Origin: Agromyces mediolanus
GTDB lineage: Bacteria; Actinomycetota; Actinomycetes; Actinomycetales; Microbacteriaceae
NCBI RefSeq assembly: GCF_014648575.1
Contig: NZ_BMRJ01000001.1
Span: forward strand, 1,553,618 to 1,605,677
Direction: 5' to 3'
Length of the DNA stretch: 52,060 nt
The notes under the pieces are model-generated. The model made no database searches. It saw nothing but the letters and a program-made list of their open reading frames with translations, and had not been told where the DNA came from. A program made the position numbers and the translations under genes. Position 1 is the stretch's first letter; each line of letters starts with the position of its first letter. Positions 40,482-48,699 of the stretch are shown piece after piece.

Positions 40482-41021
40482 TCAGCCGACCCGCTCCCAG
40501 CCGATGCAGCCCGTCGAGCTGAAGTCCTGCCCGGCTTCGACGACGACCGAGACGGGGTCGCCCGCCCCCTGCCCGGTTTCGAGCAACGCGCCGGCGCCCG
40601 GTTCCGCGGGGTCCGCGACCGAGATCGACCACGTGCACGCCTCGTCGCCGGCCACCGCCTCGTAGGTCCCCGGCACCATCGAGGTGCCGCCCGTGTACCA
40701 GCGACCGTCCTCGAGCGCCGTCACTGGCAGTGCGGCTTCCGCCGCGGCGACCGCCTGCTCGCGGGCGACGAGCTCCGCCTCCCGCTCGGCGAGCGCCCGC
40801 TCGCGGGCCTGCAGCCCGGCATCCTGGTCCTCGTAGGCGCCGAGCTGTTCGACGAGCCGGTCGGCGCGGTCCCGGTCGAGCTGCAACTGCGCCTCGAGCT
40901 CGACGATCCTGGCCTCGTCCGTCGCCCAGATCGTGATGGTCGCGGCGACCGCCGCCGTGGCGATCATGGAGATGCCGATCAAGGGGAGCAGCAACCGGTT
41001 GGCAGGCAGATGGAACTCCAT
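40482..41021 (-). CDS. membrane-anchored coiled-coil protein, unknown function
   Basis: 179 residues. After a short cytoplasmic start (MEFHLPANR) comes one membrane helix (about 10-30), then a charged coiled coil (ARIVELEAQLQLDRDRADRLVEQL… to about residue 90), and a small C-terminal domain with GRWYTGGTSMVPGTYEAV, CTWSIS and STGCIGWERVG, two cysteines probably bonded outside. I do not recognise a family for the last domain; it resembles short secreted modules that begin VPPGTYxA. ATG 41021 follows GAGGAG by 6 bases, and CATACT (41058-41063, reverse strand) can be the -10. Confidence 0.75.
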   Translation of the reverse strand: MEFHLPANRLLLPLIGISMIATAAVAATITIWATDEARIVELEAQLQLDRDRADRLVEQLGAYEDQDAGLQARERALAEREAELVAREQAVAAAEAALPVTALEDGRWYTGGTSMVPGTYEAVAGDEACTWSISVADPAEPGAGALLETGQGAGDPVSVVVEAGQDFSSTGCIGWERVG

Positions 41022-41229
41022 CGTCCGCTCCTCGGGTCGGTTGCAGGCACTCGTAGCAGTATGGCCTACCGGCACTGAGGAATCCTCCCCAGTTCAGGGG
41101 GCGCCTGCGGGGAATGTGCCCCGCTCGCGGGTGCGCATCCGGGGCGCCCATCTATGGCATGCTTGTCCGGCGCCGAACACCGTTGGTTCTCGCCTCCTGG
41201 TGCCGCGCACGGCTCATGAAGGAGAGAGC

Positions 41230-42630
41230 ATGGCTTCAACGTCGGTGAGCGCCCCGAGCAAGGGCGCCAGCCTCAAGCGGAACCTCGGACTGTGGGCCAT
41301 CGTCGGCCTCGGCCTGGGGTACATGACCCCGACCGTGGTGTTCGACACCTTCGGCATGGTCGCTCGCGATACGGACAACGTCGTCCCGGCCGCGTACCTC
41401 GTGGCGCTCATCGTGATGATGTTCACGGCGATCAGCTACGGCAAGATGGCCGGTGCGATCCCGAGCGCGGGCTCCGCCTACACCTACGCGCGGGAGTCGA
41501 TCCACCCCAACGTCGGGTTCATGGTCGGCTGGACCTCGCTCATCGACTACGTGCTGCTGCCGATGGTGAACTGCCTCATCATCCGCAGCTACCTCGAGGC
41601 GCTCTTCCCCGAGATCCCGGGCTGGATCTGGGTCGTGATCTACTGCGCCCTCGTCACCTCGGTGATCTACCTCACGATGCGCGGCACCTCGAACATCAAC
41701 ATGCTGCTGCTGGTCTTCTCGATCGTCGTGATGGCCGTCTTCGTGGTGATGGTGTTCGCGCAGCTCATGCGCGGCGAGGGGCAGGGCACCGTCGCCTCCA
41801 TGCAGCCGTTCCTGCACGACGGCGTGACCCTCGGCGCGGTGCTGATGGGCGCGACGATCGTGTGCTTCTCGTTCATCGGCTTCGACGCGGTCACGATGTA
41901 CGCCGAAGAGGCGAAGACGCCGAAGATCATGCCGAAGGCGATCCTGCTGACCGTCGTCATCGGCGGCGCGATCTTCCTCGTCGCGGCGTACTTCACCCAG
42001 CTCCGCTTCCCGTCCTCCGACGCCTTCCCCGTCGAGGCGATCGAGGACAGCACGCTCCCCGAGATCGGCCTCCAGGTCGGCGGGCCCGTGTTCCAGGCGA
42101 TCCTCACCGCCGCGGGCTTCGCGGCGACGCTCGCGTCCGGACTCGCGTCGCACGCCTCCGTCTCGCGCATGCTGCTCGTGATGGGTCGCAACAACGTGCT
42201 GCCGAAGCGCTTCTTCGGGTACATCAACCCGAAGACGCACACGCCGACCTTCAACATCGTGCTCGTCGGCGTGATCAGCCTGCTGGCCGCGGCCTTCACC
42301 CTCGAGCTCATCGCCGCGTTCATCAACTTCGGCGCGCTCATCGCGTTCACCTTCGTGAACGTCTCGGTCATCGCCTGGTTCGCGATCCGCAAGGGCCGTC
42401 GGCGCACGCCGAAGGACATCTTCACCTTCATCGTGCTGCCGGGGATCGGCATGGTGCTCACCGGCGTCCTCTGGGCGAACCTGCACGTCGACGCGCTGAT
42501 CGGCGGCATGGCCTGGGCCGTGATCGGCTTCGTCTACCTGCTGGTCCTGACCCGCGGGTTCCGCCGCAAGGTCGCGGCCTTCGACGAGGCGCAGCCGGTG
42601 ACCGGGTTCAACAAGGTCGTCGACGAGTAG
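41230..42630 (+). CDS. APC-superfamily amino acid/polyamine permease
   Basis: 466 residues with about twelve membrane helices. Helix 1 carries GLGLGYMTPTVVFDTFG, matching the unwound substrate segment of APC carriers, and helix 6 has FSFIGFDAVTMYAEEAKTP. The loop NPKTHTPTFNIVLVG is typical too. It resembles PuuP/YeeF-type importers for putrescine or related amines, but the substrate cannot be fixed. ATG 41230 has AAGGAG 6-7 bases upstream. It is monocistronic and ends at a perfect hairpin. Confidence 0.9.
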   Translation: MASTSVSAPSKGASLKRNLGLWAIVGLGLGYMTPTVVFDTFGMVARDTDNVVPAAYLVALIVMMFTAISYGKMAGAIPSAGSAYTYARESIHPNVGFMVGWTSLIDYVLLPMVNCLIIRSYLEALFPEIPGWIWVVIYCALVTSVIYLTMRGTSNINMLLLVFSIVVMAVFVVMVFAQLMRGEGQGTVASMQPFLHDGVTLGAVLMGATIVCFSFIGFDAVTMYAEEAKTPKIMPKAILLTVVIGGAIFLVAAYFTQLRFPSSDAFPVEAIEDSTLPEIGLQVGGPVFQAILTAAGFAATLASGLASHASVSRMLLVMGRNNVLPKRFFGYINPKTHTPTFNIVLVGVISLLAAAFTLELIAAFINFGALIAFTFVNVSVIAWFAIRKGRRRTPKDIFTFIVLPGIGMVLTGVLWANLHVDALIGGMAWAVIGFVYLLVLTRGFRRKVAAFDEAQPVTGFNKVVDE

Positions 42631-42660
42631 TCGCCGCGAGCGATCGCGCCCCTCGGCGTG

Positions 42661-42693
42661 GACGGGCCCGGGATCGCCGATCCCGGGCCCGTC
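42661..42693. terminator. perfect 15-bp hairpin after the APC permease
   Basis: GACGGGCCCGGGATC (42661-42675), loop GCC, GATCCCGGGCCCGTC (42679-42693). It lies between two convergent genes and can act in both directions; no T-run follows. Confidence 0.75.
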
Positions 42694-42726
42694 GGCACGT
42701 CTGCTCCGCTCGGTGGCCTGCCCCGC

Positions 42727-42990
42727 TCAGCGCCGGCGCAGCCGCCCGTACCCGGCCAGCAGGCGCGGCACCACGAGGTAGACCGCGAGTGGCACCACGA
42801 TCGCGGTGAGCAGCAGCGCGCGAAGCACGGGGTTCCAGTCCGCCCAGAGCGGGGCGAAGGCGAGCATGCCGATCGCGACGAGCGGGAAGATCGCGAGCCA
42901 GGTGAGTGCGGCACGCAGGTGGATCGAGGGCGGCGCCGCGGGCGCGCCGGCGGGAGCGGTCGGGTTCGAGGTGGGCGGTTCGGTCGACAT
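42727..42990 (-). CDS. small two-helix membrane protein under TetR control
   Basis: 87 residues: a Pro/Ala/Thr-rich cytoplasmic or external start, then two hydrophobic helices (ALTWLAIFPLVAIGMLAFAPL and VLRALLLTAIVVPLAVYLVV), ending in GRLRRR. No family is recognised with certainty; small TetR-controlled proteins of this kind occur often in actinomycetes. ATG 42990 has GGAGA 6 bases upstream. Two copies of the CAACYG…CGGTTG-type operator lie immediately upstream, which ties it to the divergent TetR gene. Confidence 0.78.
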   Translation of the reverse strand: MSTEPPTSNPTAPAGAPAAPPSIHLRAALTWLAIFPLVAIGMLAFAPLWADWNPVLRALLLTAIVVPLAVYLVVPRLLAGYGRLRRR

Positions 42991-42999
42991 GGCATTCTC

Positions 43000-43073
43000 C
43001 AACTGTTTGGTTGCTTCCAACTGAACGGTTGCAACCATAGGGTGGGCTCGTCTATTCCGCAACCGCCCGGTTG
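43000..43073. promoter_or_regulatory. three TetR-type operators
   Basis: CAACTGTTTGGTTG (43000-43013), CAACTGAACGGTTG (43018-43031) and CAACCGCCCGGTTG (43060-43073) share the palindrome CAACYG-N2-YGGTTG. The first two are 18 bases apart and cover the promoter of the small membrane gene. The third lies in the -35 region of the regulator gene. Confidence 0.75.
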
Positions 43074-43093
43074 GACCTTGCTAGCCTGCTGGC

Positions 43094-43690
43094 ATGGCCT
43101 GGGACACCGAGGGCACCAAGCGCCGACTGCTCGACGCCGCGACGGTCGAGTTCGCGCAGCACGGCTTCGCCGGCGGGCGCGTCGACCGCATCGCCGCGGC
43201 CGCCGGCGTCAACAAGGAGCGCATCTACCAGTACTTCGGGAAGAAGGGCGAGCTCTTCGACGCCGTCCTGGTGAGCGAATTGCGCCGGGTGATGGACGAG
43301 GTGCCGCTGCGCGGCGAGGGCCCCCGGGCCGTCGCCGACTACGCGGGGCGGCTGTTCGACCACCACGTCGATGACCCGACCGTCCCGCGGCTCGTGACCT
43401 GGGAAGGGCTGGAGCGTGGGCGCGACACGGTCGCCCGGGCCGAGCGGCTCGAGCACCACACGTCCAAGGTCGCGGCGCTGATGCGGATGCTTCCGGGCGT
43501 CGACTCCGCCGGGGCCGCCGAACTCCTCCTCACGATCGTCACGCTGTGCGACTCATGGCCGGTGCTGCCGCAGGTCGACGAGTTCCTGAGCGGGCGCGTC
43601 GAGGGCCGACGCGCGGAGCGGCGCGCCAGCATCGTCGGCACCGTCGAACTCCTCGCCCGCGAGCTCAGCGCCGAGTCGGCGCGCCGCTGA
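43094..43690 (+). CDS. TetR-family transcriptional repressor
   Basis: 198 residues. The N-terminal helix-turn-helix reads LLDAATVEFAQHGFAGGRVDRIAAAAGVNKERIYQYFGKKGELF (residues about 12-55), a classic TetR domain; the C-terminal ligand domain is helical and gives no hint of the ligand. TAGCCT ends 6 bases before ATG 43094 (leaderless). Operators at 43000-43073 indicate that it controls itself and the divergent small membrane gene. Its end overlaps the convergent HelR gene by 26 bases. Confidence 0.92.
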   Translation: MAWDTEGTKRRLLDAATVEFAQHGFAGGRVDRIAAAAGVNKERIYQYFGKKGELFDAVLVSELRRVMDEVPLRGEGPRAVADYAGRLFDHHVDDPTVPRLVTWEGLERGRDTVARAERLEHHTSKVAALMRMLPGVDSAGAAELLLTIVTLCDSWPVLPQVDEFLSGRVEGRRAERRASIVGTVELLARELSAESARR

Positions 43691-45848
43691 GCACGACGAG
43701 CCGCCGGGTCGCCCTGGTCATCGACACGTAGCGGTCGACCGCGCCCTCGATGCCGTCCCCGAAGCCGTCGGGCTCGACGAGCGCCACGAGGTCGAACTCG
43801 AGGCCCTTGGCGAGCTCCGGGGTGAGCCGGCGCACTCGGGGGTGCCCGGCGAGCGCGGCCTCGACGACGGTCCTCGTCGAGTCGGCGACGGCGGCCGAGT
43901 GGATGACGCAGGCGCTCGCCTCCGGGTGCTCAGCCGACCATGCCTCGAGCACCGTCGCGAGCTCGGCGAGGGGGAGCCGCTCGACCGGGTGCCCGCTCGA
44001 GCGGATGCTCCTGGGGACGTTCGCGTCCGGGATGGCGGCCCGAATGCCGGGCGCGGCCTCGGCCATGATCTCCGCCGGAGTGCGGTAGTTCACGGTGAGC
44101 CCGGCGAGCTCGACGCGGCCGAAGCTGACCCGGCGCATCCGATCGGCCCAGGACTCCACGAAGCCGTGCCGCGCCTGCGCCCGATCGCCCACCACGGTGA
44201 AGCTGCGGGAGGGGCAGCGGGCGAGCAGCATGCGCCACTCGGCATCCGTCAGTTCCTGCGCCTCGTCGACGACGACGTGCGCGAACGGGCCGTCGAGCGG
44301 GGCGGTGCGCTCCGGTCCCGGCAGATCGCCCAGCAGCGTGTGCTGCACGTCCGCCCCGCGCAGCATGGTGACGAGCCCCTCGCCGTCGTCGTCGGCCGCG
44401 ATGAGCTGATCGACCACCAGGTCCATCTGCTCGCGATCGGCCTCGGCCTCGGCGCGCGCGCGGCGGATCCGGCCCGGGGCGTCCGGGTCGCCGATGCGAC
44501 GGCGGGCCGCGTCGAGGTAGGGCACATCCGCGCGGGTCCACCTCCTGGGCTCGTCGCGCCGGAGCGCCTCCGCCTCCGCCTCGCTCAACCACGGCGCGCA
44601 GCGTCGCAGGTGATCGGGCGAGCTCCAGAGATCGGCGATCACCCCGACCGGGTCGAGCAGTGGCCAGGCCCGATCGAAGCGACGCCGCAGCGCTTCGTCC
44701 GCCTCCAGCTCCCGCCGCAGGAGCCGGGCGGGGACCCCGGCCGGCTGCTGGTCGGCGAGGATCTCCAGCACCGCCTCCCAGACGACGCCGCGCGCCTCGT
44801 TGTGCGGCGTGCCCGGCTCGGGGGCGGCGAACGCCTCGGCCCACTCCACCGGGCCGAGGAACGACTCGCCCCACTGGGTGTCGACCAGGAATTCCGCGGT
44901 CGGCGGCACCTCGTACGCGTCGACCGCCGCGCCGACGGCGCTCAGCAGCCGGGCGCCGGCCTTCAGCGCGGCCGCCGCGGGGGAGCGCTCCGGCGCCAGC
45001 GCCGCGCCCTCGGGGGCGAAGTCGCTCGGCACGGCCATCGCGACCTCCTGCTCGCCGAGGCTCGGCAGCACGTCGGCGACGTAGTCGAGGTAGGGATGCG
45101 AGGGGCCGACGACGAGGACGCCGCCGCGGTGCGCGGCGACCCGGGCGTCGGCGTAGAGCAGGTAGGCGGCGCGGTGCAGGGCGACCACGGTCTTGCCCGT
45201 TCCGGGGCCGCCGTCGACCACGAGCGCGCCCTCGGAGCCGGCGCGGATGATCGCGTCCTGGTCGGCCTGGATCGTGCCGAGCACGTCCCGCATCCGCTCG
45301 GAGCGGTCGGTGCCGAGGCTCGCGATGAACGCGGACTGGTCGTCGAGCGCGAGCGCACGCCCGTCGCCGCCGGGCTCGAGCAGCTCGTCCCAGTAGTCGA
45401 CGATCCGGCCCCGGGTCCAGCGGTAGCGGCGGCGGCTGCGGAGCCCCATCGGCTGCGCGGGCGTCGCGGCGAAGAACGGCTCGGCCGCCGGCGTGCGCCA
45501 GTCGACGAGGAGCCGTTCGCCGTCTGGGCCGGCGAGTCCGATGCGGCCGATGTAGCGCGGCGCTTCGCCGTCGTCGACGACGATGCGCCCGAGGCAGGCG
45601 TCGATGCCGTAGCGCCGGAGCGTGCGGAGCCGGCTCTCGAGCCGGTGCACCTCGAGGTCGCGATCGAGCGCGGCCTGACCGTGCCGGGCCGGTGATCGGA
45701 GCGCCGCGGCGAGGGCCTCGCGGGCTTCGGCGATCGCGGCGGCGAACGCCTGCTCGATGGCGGCGAAGTGCTGCTCGTCCTCGGCGAGGAGCGCCGGGCT
45801 CGACTTCTCGGCGAGGTGGGCGGGCAGGTGGAAGGGGCTCGCGGACAG
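43665..45848 (-). CDS. helR: HelR/HelD-like RNA polymerase recycling ATPase
   Basis: About 727 residues of the actinobacterial HelD/HelR group, UvrD-like ATPases that dislodge stalled RNA polymerase; HelR displaces rifamycins. The N-terminal coiled coil (LDRDLEVHRLESRLRTLRRY) is followed by Walker A GGPGTGKTV near 212, motif II VVVDEAQEL near 525, GDRAQARHG, VNYRTP, AKGLEFDLV and VSMTRATRRL. No ATG, GTG or TTG lies in frame near the conserved N-terminus (SPFHLPAHLAEK); I place the start at CTG 45848, behind GGAGGA and 31 bases after the inferred transcription start. GTG 45962 is the alternative but lies upstream of the promoter. A rifamycin-associated element supports the name. Confidence 0.87.
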   Translation of the reverse strand: MSASPFHLPAHLAEKSSPALLAEDEQHFAAIEQAFAAAIAEAREALAAALRSPARHGQAALDRDLEVHRLESRLRTLRRYGIDACLGRIVVDDGEAPRYIGRIGLAGPDGERLLVDWRTPAAEPFFAATPAQPMGLRSRRRYRWTRGRIVDYWDELLEPGGDGRALALDDQSAFIASLGTDRSERMRDVLGTIQADQDAIIRAGSEGALVVDGGPGTGKTVVALHRAAYLLYADARVAAHRGGVLVVGPSHPYLDYVADVLPSLGEQEVAMAVPSDFAPEGAALAPERSPAAAALKAGARLLSAVGAAVDAYEVPPTAEFLVDTQWGESFLGPVEWAEAFAAPEPGTPHNEARGVVWEAVLEILADQQPAGVPARLLRRELEADEALRRRFDRAWPLLDPVGVIADLWSSPDHLRRCAPWLSEAEAEALRRDEPRRWTRADVPYLDAARRRIGDPDAPGRIRRARAEAEADREQMDLVVDQLIAADDDGEGLVTMLRGADVQHTLLGDLPGPERTAPLDGPFAHVVVDEAQELTDAEWRMLLARCPSRSFTVVGDRAQARHGFVESWADRMRRVSFGRVELAGLTVNYRTPAEIMAEAAPGIRAAIPDANVPRSIRSSGHPVERLPLAELATVLEAWSAEHPEASACVIHSAAVADSTRTVVEAALAGHPRVRRLTPELAKGLEFDLVALVEPDGFGDGIEGAVDRYVSMTRATRRLVVLSGAPTRR

Positions 45849-45885
45849 GGGTCCTCCAAGGGCGGCAGACGGGGTGGGTCCGCCA

Positions 45886-45920
45886 GTATGCGCCGCCGAG
45901 GGGGCCTTGCGGCAAGCCCC
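45886..45920 (-). promoter_or_regulatory. helR promoter with rifamycin-associated element
   Basis: GGGCCTTGCGGCAAGCCCC (45902-45920) differs at one base from the 19-bp element GGGGCTTGCGGCAAGCCCC as I remember it from rifamycin-resistance genes of actinomycetes. On the reverse strand TTGCCG inside it (45910-45915) and CATACT (45886-45891) are 18 bases apart and make a -35/-10 pair. Confidence 0.8.
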
Positions 45921-46038
45921 TGGGCCCGCGGTATCCTGGAACTGCAGGCGACCGCAGCCCACCGAGGCGTCGGCGCACGGCCTTCGCTCCGGGTGATCCG
46001 GCCCGCGGGACTCGTCACAGAGGGTCCGGCCTGGGCGA

Positions 46039-46572
46039 TCAGGCCGGAGGTTGCGGCCGGTCGGCGGGCCTCGGCAGCGGCCCGAGCACCTCGGTGCGCC
46101 GTCGTCGGCGATCGGCCTCGTGACGGGACGTGATCGCGCGCTCCGCCCCGTCGGGATCGGCTGCCCGGATCGCCTGTGCCAGGCTCAGGTACGCAGCCGC
46201 GCCGCGCCTGGAGGGGCGAACGGGGGAGCGCTCGGCCAGCAGCACGAGGGTCTCGAGCAGCAGCGGCACCTGCGCGGCTTCGGCGAGGCGGCGGACGAAG
46301 GCCAGCTCGACGGCGTCCACCTCGCGCCCGGCGGATTCCGTGCGAGCGTCGGACTCCGCTGGAGGGGCGGCTTCCGCGGGATCGGCGGCTTCCGCTGGAT
46401 CGGCGGGCTCCGCTCGCTCGACGGCGGCGACGAGCCGCTGCGCCGCGTCGAGCAGCGCATCGGCGTGCGCGATCGAACGGTGCACGGCCGCGCGCCGAGC
46501 CGCGGCGACCTCGAACGCCAGGCGGGACTCGCGATGATCGTGCTCGGAACTCGACTCGGCCTGCGTTCGCAT
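46039..46572 (-). CDS. FCD-domain-like protein without DNA-binding domain
   Basis: 177 residues. RLAFEVAAARRAAV, AFVRRLAEAAQVPLLLETL and LSLAQAIRAADPDGAERAI follow the pattern of the FadR C-terminal (FCD) ligand domain and align by eye with the neighbouring GntR protein (YRGAIADASRNPFVLEIS). The winged-helix half is missing; the first 18 residues are polar. An Ala/Asp/Pro-Glu repeat (PADPAEAADPAEA) interrupts the middle. It may be a decayed GntR regulator or a modulator of its neighbours. ATG 46572 has GGAGAG about 8 bases upstream. Confidence 0.6.
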   Translation of the reverse strand: MRTQAESSSEHDHRESRLAFEVAAARRAAVHRSIAHADALLDAAQRLVAAVERAEPADPAEAADPAEAAPPAESDARTESAGREVDAVELAFVRRLAEAAQVPLLLETLVLLAERSPVRPSRRGAAAYLSLAQAIRAADPDGAERAITSRHEADRRRRRTEVLGPLPRPADRPQPPA

Positions 46573-46699
46573 CGTGGCGGCTCTCCCTGTGCCGGTCCGC
46601 GCCGTTCGGCGCGTGGTCGGTGCATCCCCGTTCCCGGCGTCGCACGCTGCGCCGCCGACTCAGCTCGATCGAGCGGGATGCCAATTCAACCTGAGCACG

Positions 46700-46738
46700 A
46701 GGGGGCCCGGACCGTTTCCCCCAGGTTCCGGACCCCCT
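46700..46738. other. intergenic hairpin, AGGGGG…CCCCCT
   Basis: AGGGGGCCCGGA (46700-46711) pairs with TCCGGACCCCCT (46727-46738) with one mismatch around a 15-base loop. It lies between two divergent genes, so it is not a normal terminator; attenuator or small RNA are possible. Confidence 0.4.
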
Positions 46739-46814
46739 CTCCGCACCGATTCCCAGTCGCGCGGAAGCGTCGACATCAACGCTCGCGATGATGTGGACGT
46801 CCCGAACATAGCAC

Positions 46815-46960
46815 ATGGGATACCATTGTCTCGATCTGTGTTGCCTCATGCTTCGCTCGGCTGCGAGTCCCGCCTTCTGGGGTGGGCCGCCCGGGCGAAC
46901 TCGGCGCGCCCGCGCGCATCGTTGCTGATACAGTTCTGCTATGTCGTTCAGGATGCAGTT
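46815..46960. promoter_or_regulatory. GntR regulatory region (candidate operators)
   Basis: The palindrome ATGGGATACCAT (46815-46826) and direct repeats GATACAGTT (46927-46935) and GATGCAGTT (46952-46960) stand out in a relatively AT-rich part of the 436-base gap between the FCD gene and the first GntR gene. They are candidate binding sites; the -10 of the GntR gene may be GAGCGT, 6 bases before its ATG. Confidence 0.35.
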
Positions 46961-47008
46961 TTCGCGTGGCAGTGCGGCCGCGCGCGTCGGCAGACTGAGC
47001 GTGGCGGC

Positions 47009-47677
47009 ATGACCGACCAGGTGCGTACCGAAGCCGAGCGGGTCGCCGACGCCTTGCGCGAGTCGATCATCGCCCGCACTCGTCCGCCGGGGTCCCGCCT
47101 CATCGAGCGCACGATCGCAGCAGAGCTCGGCGTGAGCCGGCTGCCGGTCCGCGATGCGCTCCGGGTGCTCGAGCGCGAAGGACTCGTGGCGCGCGTCGGC
47201 CGCAGCATCGCGGTGCGCCAGCTCGGGCTCCGCGATCTCGGCGAGCTGGCCGAGGTCTCCGAGGCGTTCGACGTGGTGGCGGCGCGCCTCGCCGCCGAAC
47301 GGCGCGACGACGCAGAGGTCGAGCGCATCCGCAGCACCTTCGCCGAGGTGGGCCGGTCGATCGGCGGCGACGACGCCGGCGCCACGGCCCGGTCGGTCCT
47401 CGCGTACCGTGGCGCCATCGCGGACGCCTCGCGCAATCCGTTCGTGCTCGAGATCAGCACGCTGCTCCGCGGCCGTGAGGCCGGAGCGGTGCTCGCGCCT
47501 CGGCTGATCGCCGAGCACGGTGCAGCCGTCGTGCGGGCGATCGAAGCGCGCGACGCCGCGGCGGCCGACGAGGGGGTGCGCGCCCAGTACGCGGCCGCTC
47601 GGTCGGCGGTGCGCGCCGAGGTGCTCGCCGAGCTCGAGGCCAAGGTCGCCGCGAGCCGCGCGGCGGGAGGGCGATGA
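47009..47677 (+). CDS. GntR/FadR-family transcriptional regulator
   Basis: 222 residues. The winged helix (about 8-70) reads ADALRESIIARTRPPGSRLIERTIAAELGVSRLPVRDALRVLEREGLV, and an FCD-type helical ligand domain follows. The ligand is unknown; the histidines that bind metal in many FCD domains are mostly absent. ATG 47009 has GAGCGT 6 bases upstream. The stop overlaps the next GntR gene by ATGA, so the two regulators are translated together and may form a heteromer. Confidence 0.88.
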   Translation: MTDQVRTEAERVADALRESIIARTRPPGSRLIERTIAAELGVSRLPVRDALRVLEREGLVARVGRSIAVRQLGLRDLGELAEVSEAFDVVAARLAAERRDDAEVERIRSTFAEVGRSIGGDDAGATARSVLAYRGAIADASRNPFVLEISTLLRGREAGAVLAPRLIAEHGAAVVRAIEARDAAAADEGVRAQYAAARSAVRAEVLAELEAKVAASRAAGGR

Positions 47678-48315
47678 TGGCGAGCGAGCCGGCGGCCCGG
47701 GTCCCCGAGGCGAAGCGCATCCAGATCGCGTTGCGGCAGCAGATCGTCGAGGGCCAGCGCGTGCCCGGTACCCCGCTGGTCGAGCGGTCGATCGGCGAGG
47801 AGTTCGGCGTCAGCCGCTTGCCGGTGCGGCAGGCCATCCAGGGGCTCGTCGCCGAGCAGCTCGTCGTTCCGGGCGGTGCGCGCTCACCCGCGACCGTGCG
47901 CGGCTTCGACGACGAGGAGCTCGACGCGCTGAGCGTCGTGCACGCCACACTCGAGCGGCTCGTCATCCGCTGGGCCGCGATGCGCCGTACGGCCGAGCAG
48001 GTCGAAGCGCTCCGCTTGATCGTGCCAGAGACCGCGCTCGACGGCGCGGTCGACGCCGCTGCGATGCGCCGGGCCGTGCTCGAGTTCCGCGCGTACCTCT
48101 TCGTCATGGCCGACAGCCCCATCCTCGACGAGCTCAACCAGCTGGTCGGCGCCCGAGTGACGCAGGTCATCTCGCACGCGCTCGAGCCCGCCGTCGCCGG
48201 CCACTACCTCGAGGCGCTGTACCGGGCGATCGCGCTCGGCGACGCCGAGCTGGCCGAGACGGTCCTCGGCGAGTACATCGCGCCGGGCAAGTTCGACTCG
48301 GCCAAGCGCGCCTGA
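47674..48315 (+). CDS. second GntR/FadR-family regulator
   Basis: 213 residues with a winged helix (AKRIQIALRQQIVEGQRVPGTPLVERSIGEEFGVSRLPVRQAIQGLVAEQLV) and an FCD-type C-terminus (ILDELNQLVGARVTQVISHALEPAVAGHYLEALYRAIALGD). GGGAGG lies about 5 bases before ATG 47674; ATG 47677 is the next codon. Its recognition helix (VSRLPVRQAI) is nearly the same as that of the upstream regulator (VSRLPVRDAL), so both may read the same operator. No obvious metabolic target is adjacent. Confidence 0.87.
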   Translation: MMASEPAARVPEAKRIQIALRQQIVEGQRVPGTPLVERSIGEEFGVSRLPVRQAIQGLVAEQLVVPGGARSPATVRGFDDEELDALSVVHATLERLVIRWAAMRRTAEQVEALRLIVPETALDGAVDAAAMRRAVLEFRAYLFVMADSPILDELNQLVGARVTQVISHALEPAVAGHYLEALYRAIALGDAELAETVLGEYIAPGKFDSAKRA

Positions 48316-48584
48316 CGCCTGACGTCTGACGCCTGTCCGGCCGGGCGGCAGGGGCGGCTCGGCCGCTGCCCGCGCCCAGCGGATCTGCGGGCGGCCGTGG
48401 CGGCGGCCGCGCCCGCGCCCGCCTCGATCCGTCGGCGCCCGGTGCTGGAGCCCGTACTGGCGTGCGTTCGGCACTCACGGCGCGGCTCGTTTCGGGATGC
48501 CATGGATCCACCTCAAACGCGGCAGGTCGCCTGGAATTACAGGGGCAAGTCAGGGTTTCGATCTGGAGTTGCATCCCGTGGATA

Positions 48585-48614
48585 GTTCGCGATACCATCA
48601 TTCTCGTCGCGAAC
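48585..48614. repeat. 8-bp inverted repeat
   Basis: GTTCGCGA (48585-48592) and TCGCGAAC (48607-48614) are perfect complements around 14 bases that include GATACCATCATT, similar to the ATGGGATACCAT palindrome before the first GntR gene. It lies in the 486-base gap between the GntR pair and the winged-helix gene. Confidence 0.45.
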
Positions 48615-48681
48615 GGCGCTCGATCGGGTTGAGGTCGAACAAGCCTGTAGTGCCGAGCGCGATGCTCCGTTTCCTCGGGGC

Positions 48682-48698
48682 TTGCAACGCAGTTGCAA
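48682..48698 (+). promoter_or_regulatory. 17-bp palindrome, candidate operator
   Basis: TTGCAAC-GCA-GTTGCAA is a perfect 7-bp inverted repeat with a 3-base centre, about 105 bases before the winged-helix regulator gene. It has the size of a site for a dimeric repressor and may be autoregulatory. Confidence 0.5.
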
Positions 48699-48699
48699 A

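Noticed and set aside
45849..45962. N-terminal extension of HelR from GTG 45962
   Set aside because: It would span the -10, the -35 and the rifamycin-associated element, and its sequence does not look like a HelD-family N-terminus.
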